In this document: piece by piece, positions 45,358-55,000 of the stretch
Layout of the letters: each line of letters starts with the position of its first letter
Position numbering within the stretch: position 1 is the stretch's first letter
Assembly (NCBI RefSeq): GCF_009689585.1
Contig: NZ_AP018694.1
Coordinates: 5,137,501 to 5,201,500 of the forward strand
Direction of reading: 5' to 3'
Origin: Aquipluma nitroreducens
GTDB taxonomy: Bacteria > Bacteroidota > Bacteroidia > Bacteroidales > Prolixibacteraceae
DNA length: 64,000 nt
Translations under genes and position numbers: made by a program
The notes under the pieces: generated by a model
Databases searched by the model: none
What the model was told of the DNA's origin: nothing
The model's input: only the letters and a program-made list of their open reading frames with translations

Positions 45358-46521
45358 ATGAAAAAATTAATCACAGAAGACAAGAAAGCTTTTTTGGATG
45401 ATATGTTGAAACGTATTACCGAAGCTTTACAGTTAAATGAAACCAGAAGAAAACTGGTAGAAGACCGTTATAAATCGGTCAGTATCTTCATTGAAGGGAC
45501 TCCTGGTTTATTCTTTGATGCAAAGATTTACTCCCAAGGTTCTTATCGGTTGGGAACAACGGTGAAACCGAGACAGGGAGAAGAATATGACCTGGATTTT
45601 GTTGTGCAGATTCATAAAAATTGGAAAACCTTGTCGTTTTCTGAAGTGTACAACTCGTTCAAAGATTTAATTGAATCGGATGATCGTTGGAAGGATTTAG
45701 TGATTGAGAAACCAAGGTGTATCAGGTTAAACTATGCGGATGAGTTTCACATGGATATTATTTCTACCTGTACAGAAAATATACAAGGAGATATTAACAG
45801 GATAATGGTACCTGATAGAGCTGAACATCGCTGGGGTATCAGCAATCCGGAAGGATACGCTTTGTGGTTTGAGAAAAAGTACATTGCTCAACGTAACATC
45901 TATTTGAGTGATTTTTATCCGGGAATGGAGTTTCGAGCAGCTCTGGATTTACCCAAAGATGATCCAAATTACCTAAAACAACCATTGCAACATGCTGTCC
46001 AATTGATCAAGCGGTATCGGGATGTTTATTTTGAAAAGCAAATGGAAATGGCCCCGTCAAGCATTGTTCTTACTACATTGGTTGCTAAAATGTATGAAGG
46101 CGAAAACTCAATTTATGAGACCATTCAAAAAGTAGTTGAACGATTTAGAATGGCTGTTGAAACTGATAAATTGTATTATCGGCAATTCCACGTTTCAAAT
46201 CCGGTTTTGCCGGATGAAATTTTTACCAAAGAATGGGATAAAAATCCGAGACTCTTCGATGCTTTTGTTCTATTTATGAAGTCCCTTTATGAGTTTTGGG
46301 AAAAACTTCATACTTCAACAGGGCCCGATTTATTCAATCTTTTAAAGGACAATTTTGGAACTGGAGCTTTTGATTCTGCATATAAATCACAAGGCTTATT
46401 TATGCAATCATTAAGAGATAAGGGCTATACTGGTATTATTAAAGGAACTGGAATGGCAGGGATTGGAGCAGGCCATCAAATTCAAAAAGATAGACCAAAT
46501 ACTTTTCATTCCGATGAATAG
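45358..46521 (+). CDS. CBASS CD-NTase (cGAS/DncV-like nucleotidyltransferase, SMODS)
   Basis: 387 residues. The nucleotidyltransferase signature is complete: GSYRLGT (61-67), the metal-binding DLD (78-80) in EEYDLDFVVQ, and the third Asp133 in FHMDIIS. On sensing phage such enzymes make a cyclic di- or trinucleotide that activates the effector encoded upstream. The product and clade cannot be called by eye. The C-terminus overlaps the E2-like gene by eight bases. In this CBASS class an E2-like protein regulates the nucleotidyltransferase by acting near its C-terminus. Confidence 0.9.
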   Translation: MKKLITEDKKAFLDDMLKRITEALQLNETRRKLVEDRYKSVSIFIEGTPGLFFDAKIYSQGSYRLGTTVKPRQGEEYDLDFVVQIHKNWKTLSFSEVYNSFKDLIESDDRWKDLVIEKPRCIRLNYADEFHMDIISTCTENIQGDINRIMVPDRAEHRWGISNPEGYALWFEKKYIAQRNIYLSDFYPGMEFRAALDLPKDDPNYLKQPLQHAVQLIKRYRDVYFEKQMEMAPSSIVLTTLVAKMYEGENSIYETIQKVVERFRMAVETDKLYYRQFHVSNPVLPDEIFTKEWDKNPRLFDAFVLFMKSLYEFWEKLHTSTGPDLFNLLKDNFGTGAFDSAYKSQGLFMQSLRDKGYTGIIKGTGMAGIGAGHQIQKDRPNTFHSDE

Positions 46522-46927
46522 TGCAAATCTAATCTTACAGGAGCAGATGAAGTCCATTCGAGCCAATTGTCCTAATTGGAAATGTTGGATTCATAACAAA
46601 GATTCTCTGATTCTGGAAGGAGATATTCAGCCAACAATTGTAAGTCCACATTATAAGGCACGAATTTCTTATCAGCAAGGGCTAAATCCGGAAGTCAATA
46701 TTATTGAACCTGAATTAAAATTGTATCCGGGTAAAAATTCATTACCTCATGTTTATAGCAAGTCGGGAGCTCCCTTGTGCCTTTTCTTCTTTCATGAATA
46801 TGATACCAGAAAAGATCATTTGGCTGAGACTATAATTGTTTGGATAACCTGGTGGCTCTATTTTTATGAAATTTGGTCACAGACCGGCGAATGGGTTGCC
46901 ACAGGAACTCATCCCGGAAGGTGGTAA
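46514..46927 (+). CDS. CBASS E2-like (ubiquitin-conjugase fold) regulator
   Basis: 137 residues from the ATG overlapping the CD-NTase stop. The likely catalytic Cys is Cys89 in SGAPLCLF. The C-terminal block WWLYFYEIWSQTGEW and ATGTHPGRW is typical of the E2-like proteins of short type II CBASS operons, which lack the separate E1/JAB protein. No E1-like or JAB gene is found here. It is expected to act on the neighbouring CD-NTase. The operon ends with a strong terminator directly after it. Confidence 0.8.
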   Translation: MNSANLILQEQMKSIRANCPNWKCWIHNKDSLILEGDIQPTIVSPHYKARISYQQGLNPEVNIIEPELKLYPGKNSLPHVYSKSGAPLCLFFFHEYDTRKDHLAETIIVWITWWLYFYEIWSQTGEWVATGTHPGRW

Positions 46928-46932
46928 TATGG

Positions 46933-46966
46933 AAAGTGTAGTAGCAATACTGCACTTTTTTTATTT
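46933..46966 (+). terminator. Strong rho-independent terminator between CBASS and BREX
   Basis: AAAGTGTAGTA (46933-46943) pairs with TACTGCACTTT (46948-46958) with one G-T pair and a GCAA tetraloop, followed by a T-rich tail. It begins six bases after the E2-like stop codon. Confidence 0.85.
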
Positions 46967-47021
46967 TTCATACCTCACTTTATACGATTTGCTTTTGGGG
47001 AAGCCTCTCAATTTGAAATAT

Positions 47022-47048
47022 AAAACATCTCATATTGTGTGATGTTTT
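47022..47048. promoter_or_regulatory. Inverted repeat upstream of the BREX operon
   Basis: AAAACATC (47022-47029) and GATGTTTT (47041-47048) are perfectly inverted around 11 bases, 41 bases before the XRE regulator start. It is a likely operator of that regulator, or of the WYL protein, although its sequence differs from the palindrome at 44464. Confidence 0.5.
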
Positions 47049-47088
47049 TGCGGAAATAAACTACATTTAGGCTTCAATTGAATAATAA

Positions 47089-47298
47089 ATGAACAGAATC
47101 AAAGAAGTCCTTGAATTAAAAAGGATTAAGCAAATATGGTTGGCGGAGAAGCTTGGAAAAAGTTTCAACATGGTGAATGCTTATGTCCAAAATCGGAGGC
47201 AGCCAAGTATTGAAATTTTGTACCAGATTGCTGATATTTTAGAGGTAGATGTGAAAGAGCTATTGATTAGCCGGAATGAACCAAATATCAAGAAATGA
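47089..47298 (+). CDS. Small XRE-family regulator leading the BREX operon
   Basis: 69 residues, almost entirely a Cro/C1-type helix-turn-helix (IKQIWLAEKLGKSFNMVNAY; SIEILYQIADILEVDVKELL). Its stop overlaps the brxA start (ATGA), so it is the first gene of the BREX operon and probably autoregulates it. Many type 1 BREX loci use a WYL regulator in this place. Here the WYL protein is further upstream. Confidence 0.85.
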   Translation: MNRIKEVLELKRIKQIWLAEKLGKSFNMVNAYVQNRRQPSIEILYQIADILEVDVKELLISRNEPNIKK

Positions 47299-47897
47299 TC
47301 GGGAGAAACTTAAAATATAATGGCACATTTTCATCTAACGGAATCCTGTTTAATGAAACCATCAGTCTTGTCCAAATTTTGAAAAGCGACAATGTAGAGG
47401 AGTTTCTGGCCAAAGAAGTCAAAGAGAACAATCTGCTGCAAATTAATTCGGAAGCAACCAGAGGAAGGGCTGTACGTGAAATCAGGAAAAGAAACAAATA
47501 TACAGAAACCAGCTTTTGGGATCGTTTTGATCAAAGTACAGAACCCGAACAAAGGTTATTATTCTTCTACTTGTGCCTAAAAACTTACAGAATACTATTT
47601 GATCTCCATTTCCTGGTTACTGTCAAACGATTCTATATTGATTCTACACTGCCGGAAACTTTTTATTACAAAATGGCAGTTGATGAACTTGCATCCGAAA
47701 ATGAAAAAGTTGCAGCGTGGTCTGAAACAACATTAAAGAAAACACTTTCAAATTACCGGAGTTTATTACGGGTTTCAGGACTATTAAAAGGCGATATGCT
47801 TACCTCGCCCAATGTAGATGAATCCTTTTGGGATCAGTTTAAAACGAATTGCGAATTGTGGTTTTTGGAAGCTTGTTTTCAACCGATAAATAAATGA
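47295..47897 (+). CDS. brxA: BrxA (DUF1819 family)
   Basis: 200 residues, the normal BrxA size. It has the helical NusB-like pattern and the block TEPEQRLLFFYLCLKTYRIL. BrxA is a small DNA-binding component of type 1 BREX, and its place before brxB and brxC is canonical. It is translationally coupled to the XRE gene. Confidence 0.9.
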   Translation: MIGRNLKYNGTFSSNGILFNETISLVQILKSDNVEEFLAKEVKENNLLQINSEATRGRAVREIRKRNKYTETSFWDRFDQSTEPEQRLLFFYLCLKTYRILFDLHFLVTVKRFYIDSTLPETFYYKMAVDELASENEKVAAWSETTLKKTLSNYRSLLRVSGLLKGDMLTSPNVDESFWDQFKTNCELWFLEACFQPINK

Positions 47898-47901
47898 TGC
47901 A

Positions 47902-48495
47902 ATGACGATTACCGAGTTATACGAACGAATGAGCAATAAAGAGTTTCAGGATCCGGCAACAGGAAATCTGTTTTCAAATGCCTACATGTATCTTTATCCT
48001 CCAGAAAATGAGAATCAAATTCATGATGAGATTTTAGTAATCAAGGAACGGTTGAAAAGGCCTAATAATTATCTGGATGTGCTCATTCTGGATATATTCG
48101 ACTTGTTTTGCGCTTTTCTTAAGCAAAAGAAATTCGGACCAAAAACTTTGTTTGATTTCTTTCTGGAAAAAGAATTGCAGGCTCCCGGAAAGGTCAATGA
48201 ATCGTTGATCAGGGAAGCAAAAAGCGATGGATTCTTTGAGTTCATGAATGCAAACATCAAATTGCACTTTTCAGAAGGCGATACGGATAAAAAAGTCTAT
48301 GTGATCATCCATGGTTTTGGTTCAGTTTTTCCATACCTGAGGACCAGCAAGTTTTTAAGTAATTTCGAGAAATACTTTATCGGAGAAAAATATAAGTTAA
48401 TACTTTTTTACCCGGGCGAAGTGAAGGATTTTTATAGCCTCTTTAATCTGTTAAACGATGAAAATCCATATCGGGCAATCAAACTAATCAACTAA
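47902..48495 (+). CDS. brxB: BrxB (DUF1788 family)
   Basis: 197 residues. The conserved C-terminal part VIIHGFGSVFPYLRTS and KLILFYPGEVKDFYSLFNLL identifies DUF1788. The biochemical role is not settled. It is required for BREX and probably contacts BrxC or PglZ. Four bases separate it from brxA. Confidence 0.9.
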   Translation: MTITELYERMSNKEFQDPATGNLFSNAYMYLYPPENENQIHDEILVIKERLKRPNNYLDVLILDIFDLFCAFLKQKKFGPKTLFDFFLEKELQAPGKVNESLIREAKSDGFFEFMNANIKLHFSEGDTDKKVYVIIHGFGSVFPYLRTSKFLSNFEKYFIGEKYKLILFYPGEVKDFYSLFNLLNDENPYRAIKLIN

Positions 48496-48514
48496 CCTAC
48501 CTTATTATACCGAA

Positions 48515-51500
48515 ATGCAACTATCTGAAATCTTTGAACGGAAAATAGATCGAGTTATAAATTCCGCTGTTGTTGTCAGTAATCAGAAGGAAGCTACTGT
48601 ACAGGCCGAAATTACGGAATACGTTTTTACTTCTGACTTAATTGAAAAACTGTACTACTTTCTGGATACTGTTCTGAATAAAAAAGTAGGGAAAACAGGT
48701 ATCTGGATAAACGGATATTATGGGTCAGGTAAATCTCACTTTATTAAATATGCCCACTATTGTTTGGATTCAGCTAATTCGGCAAAGGCATTTGAACACT
48801 ATCGCCTCAATGTGGAAAAGCATCAAAAGGAAAATGATTTGAGTGAGGTAACTGTTTCTAATGTGTTACAACTGAAGCGAAAGATAGAACAAACGCACAT
48901 TGAAAACATCATCTTCAATGTGGAGGATGAAACGGATGATGGAAGCGGAGAACGATTGACGCGCATCTTTCTGAGCATGTTAAACCGGTTCAGAGGATAT
49001 AACTCAAGTGACATTCCACTGGCCATTCTATTTGAAAAATACCTTGACAAAAAAGGAGTCTTTGCGGAATTTAAAACCCGCCTTCAGGAAGAATCCGGGT
49101 ATAATTGGGAAACTCAGGCTGCTGATGTTGCTTCGTATGAATTAGATACCATCCTCAAACTGTCTAAATCATTGGTTCCTGAAATGGATACTGACTCTTT
49201 GCGTGTTAAGCTTTCCAATCCTGAGACCTTCCGGGTAACGATTAAAGATACCTTGATTCCTGAGTTAAAGGACTATTTGGCTGAAAAAGACAACAATTAC
49301 CGCCTGATCTTTCTGGTGGATGAAATCTCGCAGTACATTGGAAATAACAAAGAGCTTTTGCTGAATTTCCAAAATATCATTGAGCGGGTTAGTGAAGACT
49401 GCGACAACCAGGTATGGATTGCTTGTACTGCCCAGCAATCGTTGGATGAAGTTTCTGAAAATGTTGGTTCCATTGACGTAAATGATGAATTTGGAAAAAT
49501 CCTCGGTAGGTTCGATACCCGAATTTCGCTTGAAAGTGCGGATGCTTCGTACATTACCCAGGTCAGGGTTTTGGAGAAAAATTCGACCGGGATTAAAGAA
49601 CTATCGGAACTTTATCACAGTAATCAGGATGCCATCGAAAACCAGTTTAAACTTCATCATGATTTATACAAAGGCTACAATGAAATGGATGATTTCATCC
49701 TGGCCTACCCTTTTGTGCCCTATCAATTCAAATTAATCTCGCATGTCTTTGAATCATTTCAGGGCCTGAAGTTTGTAATAAAGGAAGTGAAGGACAATGA
49801 GCGTTCGATATTGAGCATTACCCATTATACTGCCAAAGCGCACAAGGACGAGGAAGTTGGCACCTTTATGCCATTTGACGCATTTTATAACGATCAATTC
49901 TCATCAAACCTAACCCAACGCGGACGAAGGGCCATCGAGAACGCTTTAAAACTTCCATCGGTAGAAAAAAATGGGTTTGCTACCCGGGTGGTAAAAAACC
50001 TGTTTATGATTTCCAATCTGAAAGATTCCATTCGTCTGACTTTTCCTTCAAATCTGGATAACCTGACGATTTTGATGATGACGAATCTGGACGAAAATAA
50101 ACTTCAGCTTCAGAACAAGATTAAAGCGGTATTGGACAAATTGCTGGAGGAAAGTATTATCCGGGAGGAACGGGGAAATTATTTCTTCTTCAATGAAGAT
50201 GAAATGGACCTGACCAATATCATCAAAGACACGATCCTGAACGGCGAGGACCGGCTAACCGAGGCAGACCGTTTTATTCGAAGTCTGTTGAAAATTGAAA
50301 GCAAGGAGCGATATGAATCGAACGATTTTAAGGTTGCTTATGAAATTGATAAGAAATTCTTTTTGCGCAATGGCGATGTCTCTGTGTCGGTTATCCTATT
50401 CGAAAGGCAAGCGGCAACGCAATTGGCGCTTGGCAACAGCATCAGCAATCTTTCCATCTGCATAAACGAATGGTTTACTGCCGATAAACAATTAATGAAA
50501 GATTTTGAGTGGTTCTGTAAGAATGTCAAATACTTCATGAATAACTCCGGATCAAGTACCGGCGAACGCCTGAAAACAATTGAAACATTTAAGCTGCGGA
50601 ACAAAGAGCTAAATGATAAGATCACAAAAAAGATTACCGATAAATTTGCTGAGACCAATTTTGTAAGCGGTCAAACTATTATTGAACCAGATGCAATTAA
50701 TGGCTCGAAACCCAATGAACGCTACAAAAATCTGATTGCCAAACACATTGGTATGGTGTACAAACACCACAAGTTAAGCAACGGATACGCATTAACAGCC
50801 AACGATCTACGGAAAGTGGTGCGCGATAAGCAAACAACCAACTTTAACGATTTGACACCGGCAGAACAGATGGTTGAAGATCACATTGCCAACATGGGTG
50901 GAATCTTGACTGTTGCCGACATTATTCAGAAGTTCGAAGGAATTCCGTTTGGCTGGAAAGATGTGGCAACCATTCACATGATTCTAGAGCTCAACCGGAA
51001 GAAAAAACGTGAACTGGAATACCGCAACCAACCACGTTACAAAGCCGTTGATTTTGTAGAAAAAGCATTGAATACCAACGAACGTACTGCGTGTGTGGTG
51101 CGCGATGGTGAAGAAATTTCGCAGGCTGTGATTGATGAAACCTTATTGTACTACCGGAATATATTTAATCAGGATTTGCCTGCCACAACCGATGGAAACC
51201 GGTTGTATGACAATATCAATGAGAGCCTTTCGAAAATATACGATACGTACAACGAGTTTCAGGAAACGTATTATGGCAGGTATCCGTTTGGAATTCATTT
51301 CAATTCACTGTGTCAGAAATTAGACAGTTGGATCAAAATAAGGGATCCAAAACGCCTGTTCGTAGTTTTAAAAGACGAGCAGGATGATTTAAAAAACCTA
51401 TACGATCAATGCAAATCGTTGGTCGAATTCATTGGCCGGGCAATGGATGCCTACAACAGCATCCAGGGTTTTTATACTGAAAATAAAGAAAATTTCAGCA

Positions 51501-52036
51501 GTCTTGAACCTGCAGAACAGGACAAAGCCGATTCGTTGGGAGAATTTTTCCGATCTGATGATCCTGCCCGAAGTTTCAGGCACATTCGGAAAGCTTACGA
51601 CGAGCTAAAAGCATCAATTCAGCAATTAAAAGACGCCCTATTGAATGAAACCGTGGCTGCTTACGAACAGATATTTGCCGAATTGGATAGTGAAGCTAGG
51701 AATCTAGGAGTTACCGAAAGTCATATTTACGGAGATAAAGAATATAACCTGACTCGTATCCGCAAGCTTAAATCAATCACTTCTATCCGGTATGAACTAT
51801 CGAATGCCGCATCGTTTAAAAGCGAACAGTTGCGCCTGATTATTGATTTTGCCTCCAAAAAGAAGCCCGATCAAAGCAAAGGTCAAGCATCTGCGGTTGG
51901 AGAGCCAAAGGAATATTACATTTCAAAGTTAGCCACGGTAATCCGCAACGAAAAAGAACTGGATGATTACCTGGCCAAAGCAAAGTTGGAAATGCTGGCT
52001 TTGTTGAAAGAGAAAAAAACAATCATTATCAAGTAG
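48515..52036 (+). CDS. brxC: BrxC ATPase
   Basis: 1,173 residues. Walker A is GYYGSGKSH (67-75) and Walker B is LIFLVDE (264-270). The long helical C-terminal part (about 850-1130) includes coiled-coil-like stretches. Length and motifs match the large P-loop protein BrxC of type 1 BREX, needed both for methylation and for phage blocking. It is intact, with no frameshift. Confidence 0.93.
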   Translation: MQLSEIFERKIDRVINSAVVVSNQKEATVQAEITEYVFTSDLIEKLYYFLDTVLNKKVGKTGIWINGYYGSGKSHFIKYAHYCLDSANSAKAFEHYRLNVEKHQKENDLSEVTVSNVLQLKRKIEQTHIENIIFNVEDETDDGSGERLTRIFLSMLNRFRGYNSSDIPLAILFEKYLDKKGVFAEFKTRLQEESGYNWETQAADVASYELDTILKLSKSLVPEMDTDSLRVKLSNPETFRVTIKDTLIPELKDYLAEKDNNYRLIFLVDEISQYIGNNKELLLNFQNIIERVSEDCDNQVWIACTAQQSLDEVSENVGSIDVNDEFGKILGRFDTRISLESADASYITQVRVLEKNSTGIKELSELYHSNQDAIENQFKLHHDLYKGYNEMDDFILAYPFVPYQFKLISHVFESFQGLKFVIKEVKDNERSILSITHYTAKAHKDEEVGTFMPFDAFYNDQFSSNLTQRGRRAIENALKLPSVEKNGFATRVVKNLFMISNLKDSIRLTFPSNLDNLTILMMTNLDENKLQLQNKIKAVLDKLLEESIIREERGNYFFFNEDEMDLTNIIKDTILNGEDRLTEADRFIRSLLKIESKERYESNDFKVAYEIDKKFFLRNGDVSVSVILFERQAATQLALGNSISNLSICINEWFTADKQLMKDFEWFCKNVKYFMNNSGSSTGERLKTIETFKLRNKELNDKITKKITDKFAETNFVSGQTIIEPDAINGSKPNERYKNLIAKHIGMVYKHHKLSNGYALTANDLRKVVRDKQTTNFNDLTPAEQMVEDHIANMGGILTVADIIQKFEGIPFGWKDVATIHMILELNRKKKRELEYRNQPRYKAVDFVEKALNTNERTACVVRDGEEISQAVIDETLLYYRNIFNQDLPATTDGNRLYDNINESLSKIYDTYNEFQETYYGRYPFGIHFNSLCQKLDSWIKIRDPKRLFVVLKDEQDDLKNLYDQCKSLVEFIGRAMDAYNSIQGFYTENKENFSSLEPAEQDKADSLGEFFRSDDPARSFRHIRKAYDELKASIQQLKDALLNETVAAYEQIFAELDSEARNLGVTESHIYGDKEYNLTRIRKLKSITSIRYELSNAASFKSEQLRLIIDFASKKKPDQSKGQASAVGEPKEYYISKLATVIRNEKELDDYLAKAKLEMLALLKEKKTIIIK

Positions 52037-52048
52037 AAAAATCTGTAA

Positions 52049-55000
52049 ATGAATACCAGTCAGCTAAAGACCTTTGCCCAAAAGGCACGAAATATCATTC
52101 GCGATGGAGTATCCCGACAACTGAAATACTGGGGTTTTGATGAAAAGGGAAATGTGGAATGCCGCCCCGAAAAAGTAGAAGGCGGCATTGTTCACCGCGA
52201 AGAAATCATTGATGACCCTTCGGTGATGAAACGTTGGGAAACCTTGAACCATGCGGTTAAGCATCAGGGATTCGATCAGGTGGTGGAAGAAGCAGCTTAT
52301 ACCTGGTTTAACCGGATGATGGCCATTCGTATTTTGTCGAAAAACGGTTACGATGTACCTCAATTGGAATATGGCGCCGATGGGGCACAAACACCGCTGA
52401 TTCTGCAACGGGCCCGTCGCGGACAGTTTGCCTTTTTGAACAAAGAAGAGCAAACCCGACTGAAACTGGTCTTGACGGATTACTCCAAAGACACCCAGGC
52501 CTTTGCTATTTTGCTCACTGGTTATTGCCATTCTCATTCGTTGCTCAACAGTATTTTTGGTCGCTTAGATGATTATACCGAATTGCTGCTTCCGGCAGAT
52601 ATGCTGAACGAAAACGGTTTTATTCATTTCCTGAATACCACATCAGCCATTTCAGACGACGATTACCGGCAAGTAGAATTGATTGGATGGTTGTACCAGT
52701 TTTATATTTCGGAGAAGAAAGATCAGGTATTTGCCCAGTTTAAAAAGAACCAGAAAGCTGAAGCCAAAGACATTCCGGCAGCTACCCAGATTTTTACTCC
52801 CAACTGGATTGTGAAATACATGGTGGAAAACACAGTGGGTAAGATTTGGCTCGATAAACATCCCGGCTCTCCATTGAAAGCCGGGTTGAAGTATTTGGTT
52901 GAAAGCCCTGACCAGCCGTTAGGTGACCCACTAATTAGCGAGATATCCCAATTGAAATTGCTGGATCCGGCTGCAGGCTCCGGCCATATTTTGGTGGAAG
53001 GCTTTGAGTTGTTATTCCAGATGTATTTGGAGGAGTATTACATGCCCGAAGAAGCGGTGGAAAGCATTTTGAAAAACAACCTGTTTGGTTTGGACATTGA
53101 CCTGCGTGCAGCCCAATTGGCCCGGTTTGCCATCTTGATGAAAGCTGCTTCGAAATACCCGGAGATCCTCCAAAAGAATATTTTACCTAAGGTGTACGCC
53201 ATGCCTGCACCTTGGAATTTTAGCCGACAGGAAATATTGGATTTTCTGGGCAGTGAAGGCAGACCCTATGAAGAAAAGCTAAGCGATGCCCTGCAATTGA
53301 TGCAACAGGCGCAGAACCTGGGTTCGGTAATGAAATTTGACTTTTTTGTAGATGAACGAAGTTTTATCGTGGCTCGTTTGGAAAACCTCAAAAATAAAGT
53401 CTTTCGCGATAATCTGGAAGAAGTGCTGCTGCAAAAAATTGCACCGTTTATAGAAGTGCTGGTGATTTTGACTGACCGCTATGAATCCATTGCAGCCAAT
53501 CCTCCTTACATGGGCAGTGGCAATATGAACGGGGAATTAAAACAGTATGTCAATTCAAACTACCCTCTCTCCAAAACCGACTTGATGACTGTTTTTATGG
53601 AGGTTACCTGTGATTTGATTAAAGATAATGGTCAGGTTGGAATGATTAACCTGCCATCCTGGATGTTTCTATCTTCATTTGAAAAAATGAGGCAAAAATT
53701 TGTTGAATCATTTCTAATTACAAGCCTAATCCAGCAAGGAAGAGGAATATTTGGGTCTGATTTTGGTTCAGTTTCATTCTGTTTTTCAAGAGAAAATCCT
53801 GATGGTAAGAAAGGTGTTTATCGAAGACTTTTTAAGGAACATGTTAAAGTTGATTCTGTTGCAGAAAAAGAAAAGCGGTTTTTAGATAAGTCGTATGGAC
53901 TTTTTATTTTTAAGCAATCAAACTTCTCAAAAATACCAGGAAGCCCGATTGCTTATTGGGTGACTGAGAAAGTTGGTGATTTGTTTTTTCAAGATAAAAT
54001 TAAAAAATATGGGATTTCAGATGGCCAAAATATAACTGGGGACAATGAAAAATATATAAAGTTCATCTGGGAAGTAAATGGAAAAAAAATTGGAAAAGGA
54101 TTTAAATGGGTTCCCGTTGCGAAAGGCGGTTCATTCAGAAGATGGTACGGGAATATTATAGATCTGATTGACTGGTCTGAAGAAGCTAGAAATTTCTATC
54201 GAAAAAATACAATCGCAAGGATTCAAGATAAATCATTATGGTTCAGGCCAGGTGTAACATGGAATTTGATAAGTAGTGGAGGAACTGGTTTTAGAATATT
54301 AGAAGAAAGTGTCCTTTTTAATAAAGCAGCACCGACAATTCTTTTTAATGAGAATAACATTGAAAAGTTAAATTTCGTTTTAGGCTTTCTAAATACAAAA
54401 TTAGTTAAGGATTTGCTTAAAATATTAAATCCAACTATCAATACCAATATTGCAGAAATACTAGTTTTGCCTTTAATTGAAAAACGATTAAATTTAATTG
54501 AGCAAAAGGTTAAAGATTGTATTTATATTTCTCAAAAAGACTGGAATAGCAGAGAGATTTCTCTTTGTTTTGAGGAAACACCACTTATTAATCAAGCCCA
54601 ATCTTTATCTCAAGCATTTCTAAAATGGCAAGAAGGGGTAAGAAACGTCTTTTTTCAATTACATTTCAATGAAGAAGAACTCAATCAGATATTCATTGAT
54701 ATTTACGGGCTTAACAACGAGCTTGATCCCATTGTGCCTCTAAAAGACATTACCATTTTACAGGACGAGTTGGATGAAAAAGGCTTGGAGAAAACAGACA
54801 AAGCTATACGCAAACGCCGACAATGGAAATTGGTGGAGGACAAATGGCTACTGTCTGTGGACGAAAGTAAACCTTTACCTGAATTACCCATAAAGCGCGA
54901 TGTGGTAATGAAACAACTGGTTTCGTATAGCATTGGTTGTATGATGGGCCGTTACCGGTTGGATCAGCCCGGGCTGCACATTGCCCATCCCAACCCAACA

